64,000 bases of DNA from Tritrichomonas musculus (taxonomy: Eukaryota; Parabasalia; Tritrichomonadida; Tritrichomonadidae): contig JAPFFF010000031.1 of assembly GCA_039105265.1 (NCBI GenBank), positions 62,001 through 126,000 of the forward strand, written 5' to 3'. Numbering within the stretch: the stretch's first letter is position 1; each line of letters begins with the position of its first letter. Of the stretch, positions 17,987 to 27,020 are shown in pieces. A program made the position numbers and the translations under genes. The notes beneath the pieces were generated by a model. It saw only the letters and a list, made by a program, of their open reading frames with translations, was not told the DNA's origin and ran no database searches.

Positions 17987-20029
17987 TTACTCATTAACTT
18001 GACTGCCAGCTGGCGTTTCATCATCAACATATTCCAATCCATTCAAACTAAGTTTAAAGTATGTATCTCTTGTGAGCCATAATTGAGTTGGAGGTGGATG
18101 CACTGTACCTTCTTCGTTAACATTATAGTAAGTATCATTTGGACCTGTATATATTGGTTGACCATTTACTTGAACTTGAATATTTCCAAATCCACCATCC
18201 AAACCATCATAGCAATATCCTGCTGAAGCACGTTCTGTTTGAATATTGAAAACAAAGCTAGAAGCATCACTTAAAGTATTTCTATAACGAACTCCATTTG
18301 CATCATTCTTTGGCATTGTCATACTATCTTCAAATTCTTTTGTGCATTGTAATGTGATTCCATCGAGGTCTCCAGCAGTTAATTGATTTTCAAAGAATCT
18401 TGCACCAATTGTGCTAACATTTTCATCTGGGAAGTTCTTACCACCAATATTGAGATAACAATTTTGATATACCGGATTTTCGAAAACAGTGAGGTCATTA
18501 TGATGCTTTGGAAACATAATTGACATTGTAGTAACATTAATTAATGGGATATTCAAAGTAGATTTGATACCATTTGCTGCAGGAGCAATTGGGAATGAAT
18601 GGTAATCAACTTTTTGGGATGGTATTATAATTCCTTCACGTAATATATTTTCAATACCTCTGCGAGTAGATTCACAGACACCATATCCTTGCATATTTGA
18701 TTTACATAATGTGATTGTCATTCTGTTTACAGTTAATGTAGCTTTCTGTGATGAATATGTTTCGTTGTGAAGTTGTGATTTAGCATCATGAATTGCTTGA
18801 AGAGTCTGTTTAGCAGAAACAATTGGTGTTTTAACAATTTGCCAAGCATAATATCTTCCATTTTTGTCAGCATGATTTAATGGTGGTAATGTTACAGCAG
18901 GATTATGAACACAAATTTCTTCATCAGTTGCACCTGGTTGTAATCCAAATTCTTCAAATTCTTCCTTTGTGTAACTGAAATTGAATTCCAAATCTGTAAG
19001 AATATCAGTGTAACCAGTACTTCCATCATCATTATCCCATTGTTCACCAATTCGATATTGAATCTTATACTTGATAGGTGTTGGGGTTGGTTCAGGAGAT
19101 GGAGACGATGATGGGTCAGGTGTTGGAGATGGTGATGGGTCTGGTGTTGGAGATGGGTCTGGAGATGGAGCACCAGGACCTGGAATTATAGCTTCATTAC
19201 CAATTTGTGTAAATTGATGTTTCAAGTGACCGCGGGCCTTTATTTCTTTCAATCTTTCTAATTCTGCAGATGAGATACTATCATTATCTTCTAGATAAGC
19301 TTTTGTTTCAGCAACAGTATAAGGGTCTATAGCGGCCCAAACTAATCCTGCGGGTGATACTTGGAAACGAATTGATAAATCACCTATGATACCATTAGGG
19401 AATAAATCGAATGCTTGTAATGCAAGTAAATCATCAAATGGAACGTTCAAATCAAATTCAACTTGGGATTTACCATTAGATTTGAATGAATTGAGGTTAA
19501 CATAAGCACCTGCAACAGTTTGTGAATAATTTGAAACGTTTTCCCAAAGTGAATGTACAAAACGCCTACGTTTCTTCTCAGTCTCTGGCTTAACAGTGGA
19601 ATACAAAAACCCTTCACGAATGCATTCATTTTGCTGATATCCAACGTTTACATTATTATGGAGAATCTCCAAACGGTCAAACAATTGATTGGAAGATTTG
19701 AGCCCGACAAATAATTTGTAGAAGTTATTTGGGTCATCAATTTGTTGTAATTTTGCTAAATCAGTATTGAGTTGTAAATCTAGTTTGATGTGAAAGGTGA
19801 GGAATCCTTTATCAACATCAGAAATGAAGTGGTCAGGATGTGTTAAACTGATTTGGGAATATTGTCCTTGATGAAATGGTGCAGGTTGGTCATGACAGTC
19901 AACTGTTCTGAATGAAAATGAGCGTGTACCATCATTAGTGTTAATCATTTCACGCATCTTATTAAAAGTGTCAAGTACATTCCCAGCTTCGATTTTGTAA
20001 TTATGTGCTCTTTCGTTGCGATACAACAT
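17987..20029 (-). CDS. Candidate major capsid protein (double jelly roll)
   Basis: 680 residues, the longest structural-type gene. The N-terminus (FSFRTVDCHDQPAPFHQGQYSQISLTHPDHFISDVDKGFLTFHIKLDLQ, then LFVGLKSSNQLFDRLEILHNNVNVGYQQN) has the character of Polinton major capsid proteins, in which two jelly rolls build hexon-like trimers. A Pro/Ser/Asp repeat (PSPTPDPSPSP) at about 290-320 forms a likely surface loop. The start follows a T-run (complement of 20039-20045). It is divergent from the small gene at 20081. The fold assignment is by resemblance and position, not a proven match. Confidence 0.6.
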   Translation of the reverse strand: MLYRNERAHNYKIEAGNVLDTFNKMREMINTNDGTRSFSFRTVDCHDQPAPFHQGQYSQISLTHPDHFISDVDKGFLTFHIKLDLQLNTDLAKLQQIDDPNNFYKLFVGLKSSNQLFDRLEILHNNVNVGYQQNECIREGFLYSTVKPETEKKRRRFVHSLWENVSNYSQTVAGAYVNLNSFKSNGKSQVEFDLNVPFDDLLALQAFDLFPNGIIGDLSIRFQVSPAGLVWAAIDPYTVAETKAYLEDNDSISSAELERLKEIKARGHLKHQFTQIGNEAIIPGPGAPSPDPSPTPDPSPSPTPDPSSSPSPEPTPTPIKYKIQYRIGEQWDNDDGSTGYTDILTDLEFNFSYTKEEFEEFGLQPGATDEEICVHNPAVTLPPLNHADKNGRYYAWQIVKTPIVSAKQTLQAIHDAKSQLHNETYSSQKATLTVNRMTITLCKSNMQGYGVCESTRRGIENILREGIIIPSQKVDYHSFPIAPAANGIKSTLNIPLINVTTMSIMFPKHHNDLTVFENPVYQNCYLNIGGKNFPDENVSTIGARFFENQLTAGDLDGITLQCTKEFEDSMTMPKNDANGVRYRNTLSDASSFVFNIQTERASAGYCYDGLDGGFGNIQVQVNGQPIYTGPNDTYYNVNEEGTVHPPPTQLWLTRDTYFKLSLNGLEYVDDETPAGSQVNE

Positions 20030-20080
20030 TTATGATACAAAAAAAGTACTTATTACAGGACTTTTTTCATTATAAAAACA

Positions 20081-20335
20081 ATGGGTATCGGAATCTTCAA
20101 GAAAATGAAAAATGCTTTTAAATCAGTTGGCAATACAATTAAGAATGTTGCAACTAAAGTTGGTAAAGCACTTCCTAAAGTTGTTGAAATTGGTAAAAGA
20201 GTTACCAGTGCGGTAAAGCCTGTTTTAGGTGATATACCTCTTATTGGAGACACTATAAGAGCAATTGACACAGGGTTAAATGTTGTCGATAGAGGAATGA
20301 GAATTGGTAAGAGCTTGATAAATGAAGTAGAATAA
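20081..20335 (+). CDS. Small amphipathic basic protein, possible membrane-active virion protein
   Basis: 84 residues: an N-terminal amphipathic helix (MGIGIFKKMKNAFKSVGNTIKNVATKVGKAL), then a Gly/Pro/Ile-rich segment LGDIPLIGDTIRAIDTGLNVVDRGMRIGKSL. Small proteins of this kind (like adenovirus pVI or the PX-type ORFs of Polintons) can act on membranes during entry. Whether this one does is inference. Divergent from the capsid gene, with 51 bases between starts and a T-run at 20062-20067. Confidence 0.55.
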   Translation: MGIGIFKKMKNAFKSVGNTIKNVATKVGKALPKVVEIGKRVTSAVKPVLGDIPLIGDTIRAIDTGLNVVDRGMRIGKSLINEVE

Positions 20336-20346
20336 AAACAAAAAAA

Positions 20347-20361
20347 TTTTTTTGAAAATAA
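20347..20361 (+). promoter_or_regulatory. T-tract start signal
   Basis: Seven Ts at 20347-20353, then GAAAATAA and the ATG at 20362; closely resembles the T-run plus TAAATG layout of poxvirus late promoters. Confidence 0.45.
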
Positions 20362-20808
20362 ATGGAATTGGAAGTAATTAACGAAATAACTGAAGAAACA
20401 AAAAACTTCAAATCCATCGAAGAATTTAATTTGTTCTACCAGAAGCACAAGGACGAGATGAATGGACGCACCACACAGTACCTCAATAGAGTATATAAGA
20501 TTATTACCCCCGATGGTGTTGAATATAGAATAACAAAAAAGAATTGTTCGAAAGAAGGAAATAAGAGAGTTGGGGGTGATATATTTCTAAAAAAAGTGTT
20601 TAAAAAGGAAGACCTAAAAGAGTTAGAACAAGATGTTATCAGAGCTGATATTGAAAGTGTAAAGGATGAGATTAAGCAGATGATATCGCGCATTCATGCG
20701 AATGAGCTTCTAGCGAATCGTATTGAGCAATCAGAGAAAAAAATAATAGAACTAACATCAACTGTGAATCAGATAGCTAAATATATTAATACTATGAATA
20801 ATATGTAG
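20362..20808 (+). CDS. Hypothetical Polinton B protein with C-terminal coiled coil
   Basis: 148 residues. The N-terminal half looks globular (YQKHKDEMNGRTTQYLNRVYKI, VEYRITKKNCSKEGNKRVGGDIFLKKVF); the C-terminal half is a coiled coil (DIESVKDEIKQMISRIHANELLANRIEQSEKKIIELTSTVNQI). Not recognised. In the run of small plus-strand genes between the capsid and ATPase genes. Confidence 0.55.
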   Translation: MELEVINEITEETKNFKSIEEFNLFYQKHKDEMNGRTTQYLNRVYKIITPDGVEYRITKKNCSKEGNKRVGGDIFLKKVFKKEDLKELEQDVIRADIESVKDEIKQMISRIHANELLANRIEQSEKKIIELTSTVNQIAKYINTMNNM

Positions 20809-20809
20809 C

Positions 20810-21043
20810 TTAAATCTTACTATTAATTGGGACCACTGAATGGTTTAAAGAATATGTATGATAGTTGAGTTTTTTTGTAGTTATTGGAGGCTTTTCATGG
20901 TTTATAGTTCCCTTCAAATCTCTCTTCTTGATTATAGGTGCAGAATTGATTCTGGTACGCTCTTTTTGCATTTCCAATTGAAGTCTATCGTAGTAATTCA
21001 TTCTTTTATCATCTCTTATCGTGCGTCTCTGTTGAAAAGACAT
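20810..21043 (-). CDS. Small basic hypothetical protein
   Basis: 77 residues on the minus strand within a run of plus-strand genes. Very basic and polar (MSFQQRRTIRDDKRMNYYDRLQLEMQKERTRIN), no hydrophobic core, so probably a nucleic-acid-binding or disordered peptide. Its start codon lies opposite the start region of the 21060 gene. Confidence 0.4.
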   Translation of the reverse strand: MSFQQRRTIRDDKRMNYYDRLQLEMQKERTRINSAPIIKKRDLKGTINHEKPPITTKKLNYHTYSLNHSVVPINSKI

Positions 21044-21059
21044 TTTTGTATTGAAATAA

Positions 21060-21290
21060 ATGACTGAATTAAGTGATTATAAGAGGGAAATTCCTGAACT
21101 TAAAAGAATCAAACGAGCGCTAAAAGAGAAATGCTACGACTATAAACAGTATCTCAATAACGTAAAATCAGGTATGCTTGGCTCAAATGGATTAGCAGTA
21201 AGAGAATCGTTAATTGAAGATATTGAATCTTTAAAAGAGAAAGTTCACAAACTCGAAAAAGAATTTGATAGATTAACGAATAAAGAGTAA
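21060..21290 (+). CDS. Small coiled-coil protein
   Basis: 76 residues, almost entirely helical with heptads in the second half (SLIEDIESLKEKVHKLEKEFDRL). Start GAAATAAATG after a short T-run. Function unknown; may be a virion linker or regulator. Confidence 0.5.
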   Translation: MTELSDYKREIPELKRIKRALKEKCYDYKQYLNNVKSGMLGSNGLAVRESLIEDIESLKEKVHKLEKEFDRLTNKE

Positions 21291-21302
21291 GATGTATAGA
21301 GA

Positions 21303-21317
21303 TTTTTTTGCACTGAA
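21303..21317 (+). promoter_or_regulatory. T-tract start signal
   Basis: Seven Ts at 21303-21309, then GCACTGAA and ATG at 21318. Confidence 0.4.
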
Positions 21318-21917
21318 ATGTCTTTAAATAAAGCAAGAATATTGAGCTCAGAAAATGATGCAAGTGTAAAACAGAGTCAAGAAACAAATATAGAAATCAA
21401 ATTAGCTCCTCAAAGAGGAAGTGCAGTAGCATATCCACAAGTTCCGCAACCACAAAATGTAAATTTTACTATGCCGCGAACGGAGTTCGAGTCAATGAAA
21501 TTGCCGACCCCACAGGAGGGGTTTGCCTCTCAATACATACCTCCAACCAACAGTGTTGCCCAAGAAAGGGGGCTTGCAGATTTAGGAAATGAGTTGGATA
21601 CACTTGAAAAGAAAAACAAATTTTTGGAGTTGCTTGTTGGGATGTATGAGAATAACCCATTAAAGGTAAACTCTTATGTGGTATGTAAATCGACATTATT
21701 AATGGATATGATAAAGCTGTTGACAGATTGTGATAAAGTTGATTTGGTTATTGAAGATGAAGAGCCTGGTTGTTGTGTTGCTAGTGTTGCAAAACTGATA
21801 AAGATTGATAAGATATTAATCACTAAAGATGGTAAATCCGAAGAACTAAAATACTGCTACAATCATGTCTATACAGAGTTTGTCAAATATGCAATATCAC
21901 TCAAATATTGTTGTTAA
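21318..21917 (+). CDS. Conserved Polinton protein, family shared with A 920-1444
   Basis: 199 residues. The first 95 are polar and proline-rich with little structure (PQVPQPQNVNF, LPTPQEGFASQYIPPTN); the last 100 match the Polinton A protein at 920-1444, including VDLVIEDEEPGCCVA and the end ISLKYCC. A conserved cysteine pair and closing CC hint at disulphides or metal binding. Role unknown. Followed closely by two tiny genes and the ATPase. Confidence 0.6.
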   Translation: MSLNKARILSSENDASVKQSQETNIEIKLAPQRGSAVAYPQVPQPQNVNFTMPRTEFESMKLPTPQEGFASQYIPPTNSVAQERGLADLGNELDTLEKKNKFLELLVGMYENNPLKVNSYVVCKSTLLMDMIKLLTDCDKVDLVIEDEEPGCCVASVAKLIKIDKILITKDGKSEELKYCYNHVYTEFVKYAISLKYCC

Positions 21918-21975
21918 TTACTTTTTCTTAATAAGAAATGACTTACTTTTAGTAAGGCTTTTTTTCGAAGGAAAA

Positions 21976-22107
21976 ATGTTTTGTGAGATACTTTTATGTA
22001 TGATTCTAGCTGTTAATGTTATGGAGTTATTTGTGATAATATCAGCATTGAAACCTGATGAACCACCTGAATTAAGTGAAGAGATGCGACAGAAACTTTA
22101 TTGCTAA
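21976..22107 (+). CDS. Tiny membrane protein
   Basis: 43 residues: an N-terminal hydrophobic helix (FCEILLCMILAVNVMELFVIISAL) with a short acidic cytosol-type tail (KPDEPPELSEEMRQKLYC). Its ATG follows seven Ts (21959-21965) with GAAGGAAAA between, the same start layout as its neighbours, which supports it as a real gene. Confidence 0.5.
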   Translation: MFCEILLCMILAVNVMELFVIISALKPDEPPELSEEMRQKLYC

Positions 22108-22110
22108 GAA

Positions 22111-22248
22111 ATGCTTAAACCTACAAAGTTTGATTATTCGACAGTGTTTTTTTCAGATTCTAGTGATTCAGAAGAGCTATTTACTGAACCTCAGGTAAAA
22201 CCCTTTTTTAACATCGACATTGAGATGAGTAAAGCGTATAAAAAATGA
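22111..22248 (+). CDS. Tiny acidic ORF before the ATPase
   Basis: 45 residues (FDYSTVFFSDSSDSEELF in the middle), acidic and serine-rich, three bases after the previous gene. Not recognised; it may belong functionally with the ATPase that follows. Confidence 0.35.
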   Translation: MLKPTKFDYSTVFFSDSSDSEELFTEPQVKPFFNIDIEMSKAYKK

Positions 22249-22258
22249 ATCTAAGATA

Positions 22259-23017
22259 TTGAATGAATCTATTAGACCAATTGCTGCTGGTATCTACGCA
22301 AATTATAATTCATTGAACATCATTGTTGGAGCTCAAGGTAAGGGTAAATCTCATATTGTATTGCGTGATATCATTCAAATATCAAGAATCCCTGGTGCTG
22401 CTCATTTAATCGTTTATATTAGTAAGAACGGAGTTATAAATGATTCAACATTTGAGGCCCAGCGAGAATTGATTAAACTTCCTGTGAAAGTCATATCTGA
22501 TTCAAATGCTGAGAATTACTTAAAAGAACTTGATTTATGGAAAGAATTGTATGATAAATACGTTAATAATAATACTCGATTAGATGAAGAGAAGATAAAT
22601 AAGATGCTCTCCTTTTTATGTATTTCACAAGCAAAGCTTGGGTCTGCTATGCAGTCACAGTTGAATTCAATAAAATCTCCTCTAAATACCATCATTTTAT
22701 GTGAGGATTTCATTAAATCAAAGCTATTGAAATCAGCTTATTTTACCAATTATATCACTCAATTACGGCACAAACATTCTATTGTCTATGTTAATGTTCA
22801 ATTCTTTAAAGCAATACCGACGGATTACAAGAATAATTGCACATCTTTCTTCATATTTAATGGATTCTCACGACAGAAAATGGGTTATATATACCAACAA
22901 GTTGTTATGCCAATTGAATTCGAAGATTTGTGGAGGAGATATTGTTGTATGAAAAATCATGATTTCATCTTGGTGAACACACGAGAAGGTAGTATAGAGT
23001 TTATTAGTTGTGTGTAA
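22259..23017 (+). CDS. A32-like DNA-packaging ATPase
   Basis: About 252 residues. Walker A VGAQGKGKSH near the N-terminus, Walker B NTIILCEDF at about 145, then a strand and sensor region (YVNVQFFKAIPTDYKNNCTSFFIFNGFSRQKM) typical of FtsK/HerA-type genome-packaging ATPases such as poxvirus A32 and Polinton ATPases. It would drive DNA into capsids. Just before Walker B lies an in-frame insert encoding SQAKLGSAMQSQ, a double hairpin repeat shared with the unrelated gene at 14213-14701. The exact start is uncertain. Confidence 0.85.
   Translation: MNESIRPIAAGIYANYNSLNIIVGAQGKGKSHIVLRDIIQISRIPGAAHLIVYISKNGVINDSTFEAQRELIKLPVKVISDSNAENYLKELDLWKELYDKYVNNNTRLDEEKINKMLSFLCISQAKLGSAMQSQLNSIKSPLNTIILCEDFIKSKLLKSAYFTNYITQLRHKHSIVYVNVQFFKAIPTDYKNNCTSFFIFNGFSRQKMGYIYQQVVMPIEFEDLWRRYCCMKNHDFILVNTREGSIEFISCV
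22628..22661 (+). repeat. Double hairpin repeat, copy in the ATPase gene
   Basis: CAAGC/GCTTG with loop AAA (22628-22640), linker GG-TC, then CTGC/GCAG with loop TAT, ending TCACAG. Matches 14278-14308 with a few differences. Confidence 0.8.
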
Positions 23018-23045
23018 AAAAATATTGTGTTCAAAGTATATTTTT

Positions 23046-23504
23046 TTAGTCTAATACAATATTTTGATGAGTACCCTTAAATATTGTTGGTTCTGGTATA
23101 TCATATTTCTCTCTTAGCTTTAATAACATATCGCGGTTTGTTTTGTTGATTCGTTCAATAGAATAATTGTAATATTCATGTTCTTTATATACTTGCTTTT
23201 CTGTATTACCGTTAACAAAGAACTCTAATGAATTACAGTTAATTCTTCTCCTTGTATTAGATGTTAAAACGACGTGCTCAAACCCCATTTCTTTGATTTT
23301 ATCTGGGTAGAATCTAATTGTTTTATCCGGTGTTTGTAGTGAAATGTATAACACTTTCGCAATAAAACTCGATTTGTTGATAATAGGATATTTTTCGCAA
23401 AGCAGTGTGAAATCACATTTATTGAAATCATCTGGGTTTTCCAATAGTGAGATAAGATTGTTGATATATTCGAAAACTCTAAGTGATTTGCTATTGCAAG
23501 CCAT
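23046..23504 (-). CDS. Conserved small Polinton protein next to right TIR
   Basis: 152 residues, related to the broken A copy at 1-440. Conserved features: YINNLISLLENP, C-FTLLCEKYPI, KVLYISL-TP, IRFYPDKIK, NTRRRINC and HEYYNYSIERI. No known domain was recognised. It reads away from the right TIR, with a T-run before its ATG (complement of 23525-23531). Its place beside the TIR in B and its upkeep in two lineages suggest an early or replication-related function, by inference. Confidence 0.6.
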   Translation of the reverse strand: MACNSKSLRVFEYINNLISLLENPDDFNKCDFTLLCEKYPIINKSSFIAKVLYISLQTPDKTIRFYPDKIKEMGFEHVVLTSNTRRRINCNSLEFFVNGNTEKQVYKEHEYYNYSIERINKTNRDMLLKLREKYDIPEPTIFKGTHQNIVLD

Positions 23505-23549
23505 TTTGTAATGAAATAAAATTTAAAAAAATATTTGATTTACTGTTTG

Positions 23550-23776
23550 GCTGTCAATTGGAGGCTCAAATTATTCGACTCCAAAAAAGTGCTAGAAATC
23601 ATTGAGTTTCATAGTTGGGGCTCACAGTGTTGTAGACAGTGAGCTAGAAAACCTTGAGTTCTGAAAATGGGTTAGAAAATAAGGAAAATCGCATGAAACC
23701 CTTGAGCGACTAACATGGAGTAGGCCGTCAGATGTGATTTATTATCTGACCCCCAATACGCACATACTACACTACT
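23550..23776 (-). repeat. Right terminal inverted repeat of Polinton B
   Basis: 227 bp, reverse complement of 3189-3415 with one mismatch; followed at 23777-23782 by the second CTCCTT of the target duplication. Confidence 0.97.
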
Positions 23777-26700
23777 CTCCTTTCCATATCTCTTTTTGAA
23801 CACTTCTCCTATCCTTGCTACATCTTCTTCTTTGATATGTATGCTGTCGGTGTCTGTGTAGTATATTTCAATCCCATTCTGCTCTGCTGAACTTATCACT
23901 CTATTCATCAAATGCTTACTCCAGGACAACACACTTGCTCCAAAGTGTGGTAGATTAAAGTGATTATTTATTGGTTTTACTTTCTTGACATACACATTTT
24001 CGATTGATTTATTCTCTATTATTTCTGTGATATAATTATAATTTTTCCAGATATATTTGATGGCTTTATCTTTTGGTATGCATTTTGTTTCTGTCGTGGT
24101 GGCTTTGAGAATAGATTTTCCATAAATAGAATTTAAGAGGAGTTTAATAGTTTGTTGTAGAGGATTTTTTGCATCCTGATATTTCTTTCGGAGATTAAAC
24201 AATTTCTCGATGAATATATTAATTTTACTATTAAATCCTTCATCAAAATAATATCCTCGATAAAAATCGTAGTCAAAAGTATAAAATTCCATCAGGTCCA
24301 TAAAAGCTCTCTTGTCAATATAATAGTGGTCTGTTGGATTGTTGGTAAATATTTTTGAGCCCTGGTCATTTCTGCTAAATACCTGCCCAAATTGATATGG
24401 CTTCTCTGATTTACAGTTTAATTTTTTAATGTTTATTTCGGCAAAGAACTGGTCATAACGTAATAATTCTTCAGTAGATATTCCTTCAGGAATAATTTTA
24501 GGCATTCCTTTTGGCACTCCTGACATAATACTCATAGCTGATGGGTATAAAGAGACGGCATCAAAATCTTGTATTCTCGCTTCTACATACTGCTTTTCAT
24601 TATTTGCCGTCATGGTTCTTCCCCCAGAAACACATCTCTGGATAAAGTTTTGTGGCTTACCACTTAGCTGATAGCACTCATCGAAGCAACCAAATTTGTA
24701 GGCATAATAATATCCAATCGAAGAGATAGAGATAAAATTATGGACGTCCAACATATCTGTTTTTGTTTGTCTGAACACTTCTATCAAGTCTCGATTAAAT
24801 TTCTCTACTCCTTTCATCAAAACAATACAGTCGAGCTTGCAATAATAGATGGCATATTTCATGATGTCTATCTGGAGATTTTCATAAGCGCCACAATTTA
24901 TTGCATTATCGATAAGCTGTTTCCAGTCTTGTTTTATTTGTTGAAGTGTTTTTTTGTCTTTATTTTCGAGATAATATTGTAGTTGGAATTCTAGTGCTGA
25001 GACTTCTTTTCGTTTGATATTTTTTTCTGTGTATATTTTATATGCCATTACTTCTTTGTGGACGGGTAGTTGGAACATTTTAGCGAAGGAAGATAGGGCA
25101 GCAGGTATCAAGGAGTAGCTATTTCGGAAGGTTAATCTCTTTTCTATGATTGTGATTTTCCTTGGCTTCTTTGTCTTCTTGTCCGTCCCTTCAATTTCTT
25201 TATATTTTGTCATGACAATTTGAAGAATTGTACCGTTCCTTTCAGTTATTTGGACGTCCCATCCAGGGGTGTTGATGAAGAAGCAGGCATCATATTTTAG
25301 ATTATGAAAGTATGTCAAAGAATTATTTTCCAAAGATTTTAATAATCTCTCGGCTATATTATCCCCCTCAAAAACCATTTTATGTATCAATTCTTTTGTT
25401 CTATATACTGTAATGTTAAGATATGGTTTATGGGGTGATAGTGTTGTATCTGTCTCAAAATCAGAGTAGTATATCTTTGACCACTCCCTCTCTTTTTTCA
25501 TAACAGATGAATCTATTTTTTGACAGCAAAGGGAAGGGTCATAATTTAAATCTTGATAATCTGCTAGATGACTGTTATATTCATTTGTGGCCAAAATATC
25601 CATCTCGCAAGATTTTATTTCTCTGAACATGCCTTCTTTAAATAGCTTTCGAAGGACTGTTATAAGCTTTGTGTTTCCCACGGGTTTGTTAATCATGTAA
25701 TGATTTTTGTATAATAACAGGTCTACAGTCCTGTTAAAAGCTTTAGCCCAGGCTTTCTTTCGGGTATCTATTTTGATTTGTTGTTGGTCTCTCGTAGCAT
25801 ATTTTTCATCAATCCTCCTGACAATAAAATGACATTTAAAATATTTGGCAATATCATAGATTAAAGTATTTGGCACCATCCTTGTTTTCACCATGGAACG
25901 TAGATGATTTATTTCTTCCTCTGAGAAAACTTTTGATTGAATACATGCATAGACCAGGCAATTATCTTGATAATTTTTCTTCTCAACAGACTTAAATATT
26001 TGATATATAGTCAAATCAATATCAGAAAGATTGATATATGGAAAGAATCCTCCGTCTGGTTTTTCTCTATAATCTTCATCAATTTCTACTTCTTCTTCAT
26101 ATAGCTTCCCTTTACTAGTTTGTTTATTGATTGCGAAGATGGTTTGTTTGCCTTTCTTTTTGTTTTGAATGAAGAGTAATTGATATTTTGCTGGGATAAA
26201 TACATTACCAATCCAAGGATTATTATCAGAACAATCATCATTTAAATCTATTGTACCGGAGATATGACCAATAGTTGTGTCGATATTTCGTGCCGATGAG
26301 ATGGTATACCACTTATATTCCTCCCCATCTAGAGACTCACTTTTTACCACCACGTTCTTTTTATTCTTCTTGTGAAGCTGCCTTAGAGTTTCAGTAAATG
26401 CCATCCTGGTATCTTCATCATCTCCAATAACTATTTCGAATGAAATTTCCTTGTTCGCTTTCATCATAAATTCCTTCATCTGCTTCTTAAATTTAGGCTT
26501 GTCTTGAATATTTTTGACTCTTTCCTTGTACTCTTTTCTGGCTTCGGTCTTAGCTGTAGAGTACAAATCGACCGAAATATTTAATATATCCCTTTCTGCT
26601 CTGGCATTATTTTTGAGGCTTTGTTTGTATTCTCTTCGCGATGCCTTTTCTTTTTGTCTGGTATTTTTTTGCCTGCGCAGATTGTTAAACAACTTATCAT

Positions 26701-26884
26701 CACTTTCATTAAATGCCTTGATATAATCCTTCACTTTCAAGCCTCTTTTGTTTATTTTCATTTTGGAGATATTTTGTCTGAGCTCTTCTCGGAGTTTTTT
26801 TATGGTTTGTTTCCCTTTACCATAAAATCCAGGGAGGGATAAAATTTGCTTCTTGGATAGTTTGGAAATGAGCTGGTTGTCCAT
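23777..26884 (-). pseudogene. polB: Family B DNA polymerase gene of Polinton A, interrupted by Polinton B
   Basis: Protein-primed type polymerase. A basic N-terminus, a segment DNCLVYACIQ with later LLLYKNHYMINKPV (the N-terminal domain usual in Polinton polymerases), exonuclease motifs YSDFETD (about residue 473), FHNLKYDA and YCKLDCIVL, polymerase motif A DFDAVSLYPS (about 772), motif B LLNSIYGK (about 914) and motif C YTDTDS (about 1006). It differs strongly from the polymerase of B, so A and B are separate Polinton lineages. The insertion of B ends the gene here; the remaining end lies at 2883-3167. Confidence 0.92.
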
Positions 26885-26979
26885 TTTACAATAAAATTAA
26901 AAAGTGATAAAAAAATATCACGCGACAAAAAAATGCTTCGGCTCAAAAATGAGCAAAAAAACTGTAAAAATCATCCAGG

Positions 26980-27009
26980 GGTGAACGGGTGAATTTTCAC
27001 CTCCAACTT
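26980..27009 (+). repeat. Inverted repeat, left arm
   Basis: 30-bp arm, perfect inverse of 28074-28103, with weaker match continuing inward. It contains the palindrome GGTGAATTTTCACC. Flanks the 27021-28031 gene. Confidence 0.85.
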
Positions 27010-27020
27010 TACCTCTCATT

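Larger units (their letters stand above)
3189..23776. mobile_element. Polinton (Maverick) B, whole-looking, 20,588 bp
   Basis: Bounded by 227-bp TIRs (3189-3415 and 23550-23776) that differ at one position, with tips AGTAGTGTAGTATG, and flanked by an exact 6-bp direct repeat CTCCTT (3183-3188 and 23777-23782). Six-base duplications and AG tips are typical of Polintons. It encodes polB, integrase, packaging ATPase, a candidate major capsid protein, a KilA-N protein, fibre-like proteins and small ORFs. I did not recognise an adenain-like protease. The near-identical TIRs mean very recent insertion. The core genes are open; roughly three or four minor genes look broken. Confidence 0.95.

Noticed and set aside
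23672-23776. C-terminal extension of the Polinton A polymerase
   Set aside because: These codons are read through the TIR of element B and do not belong to the polymerase.
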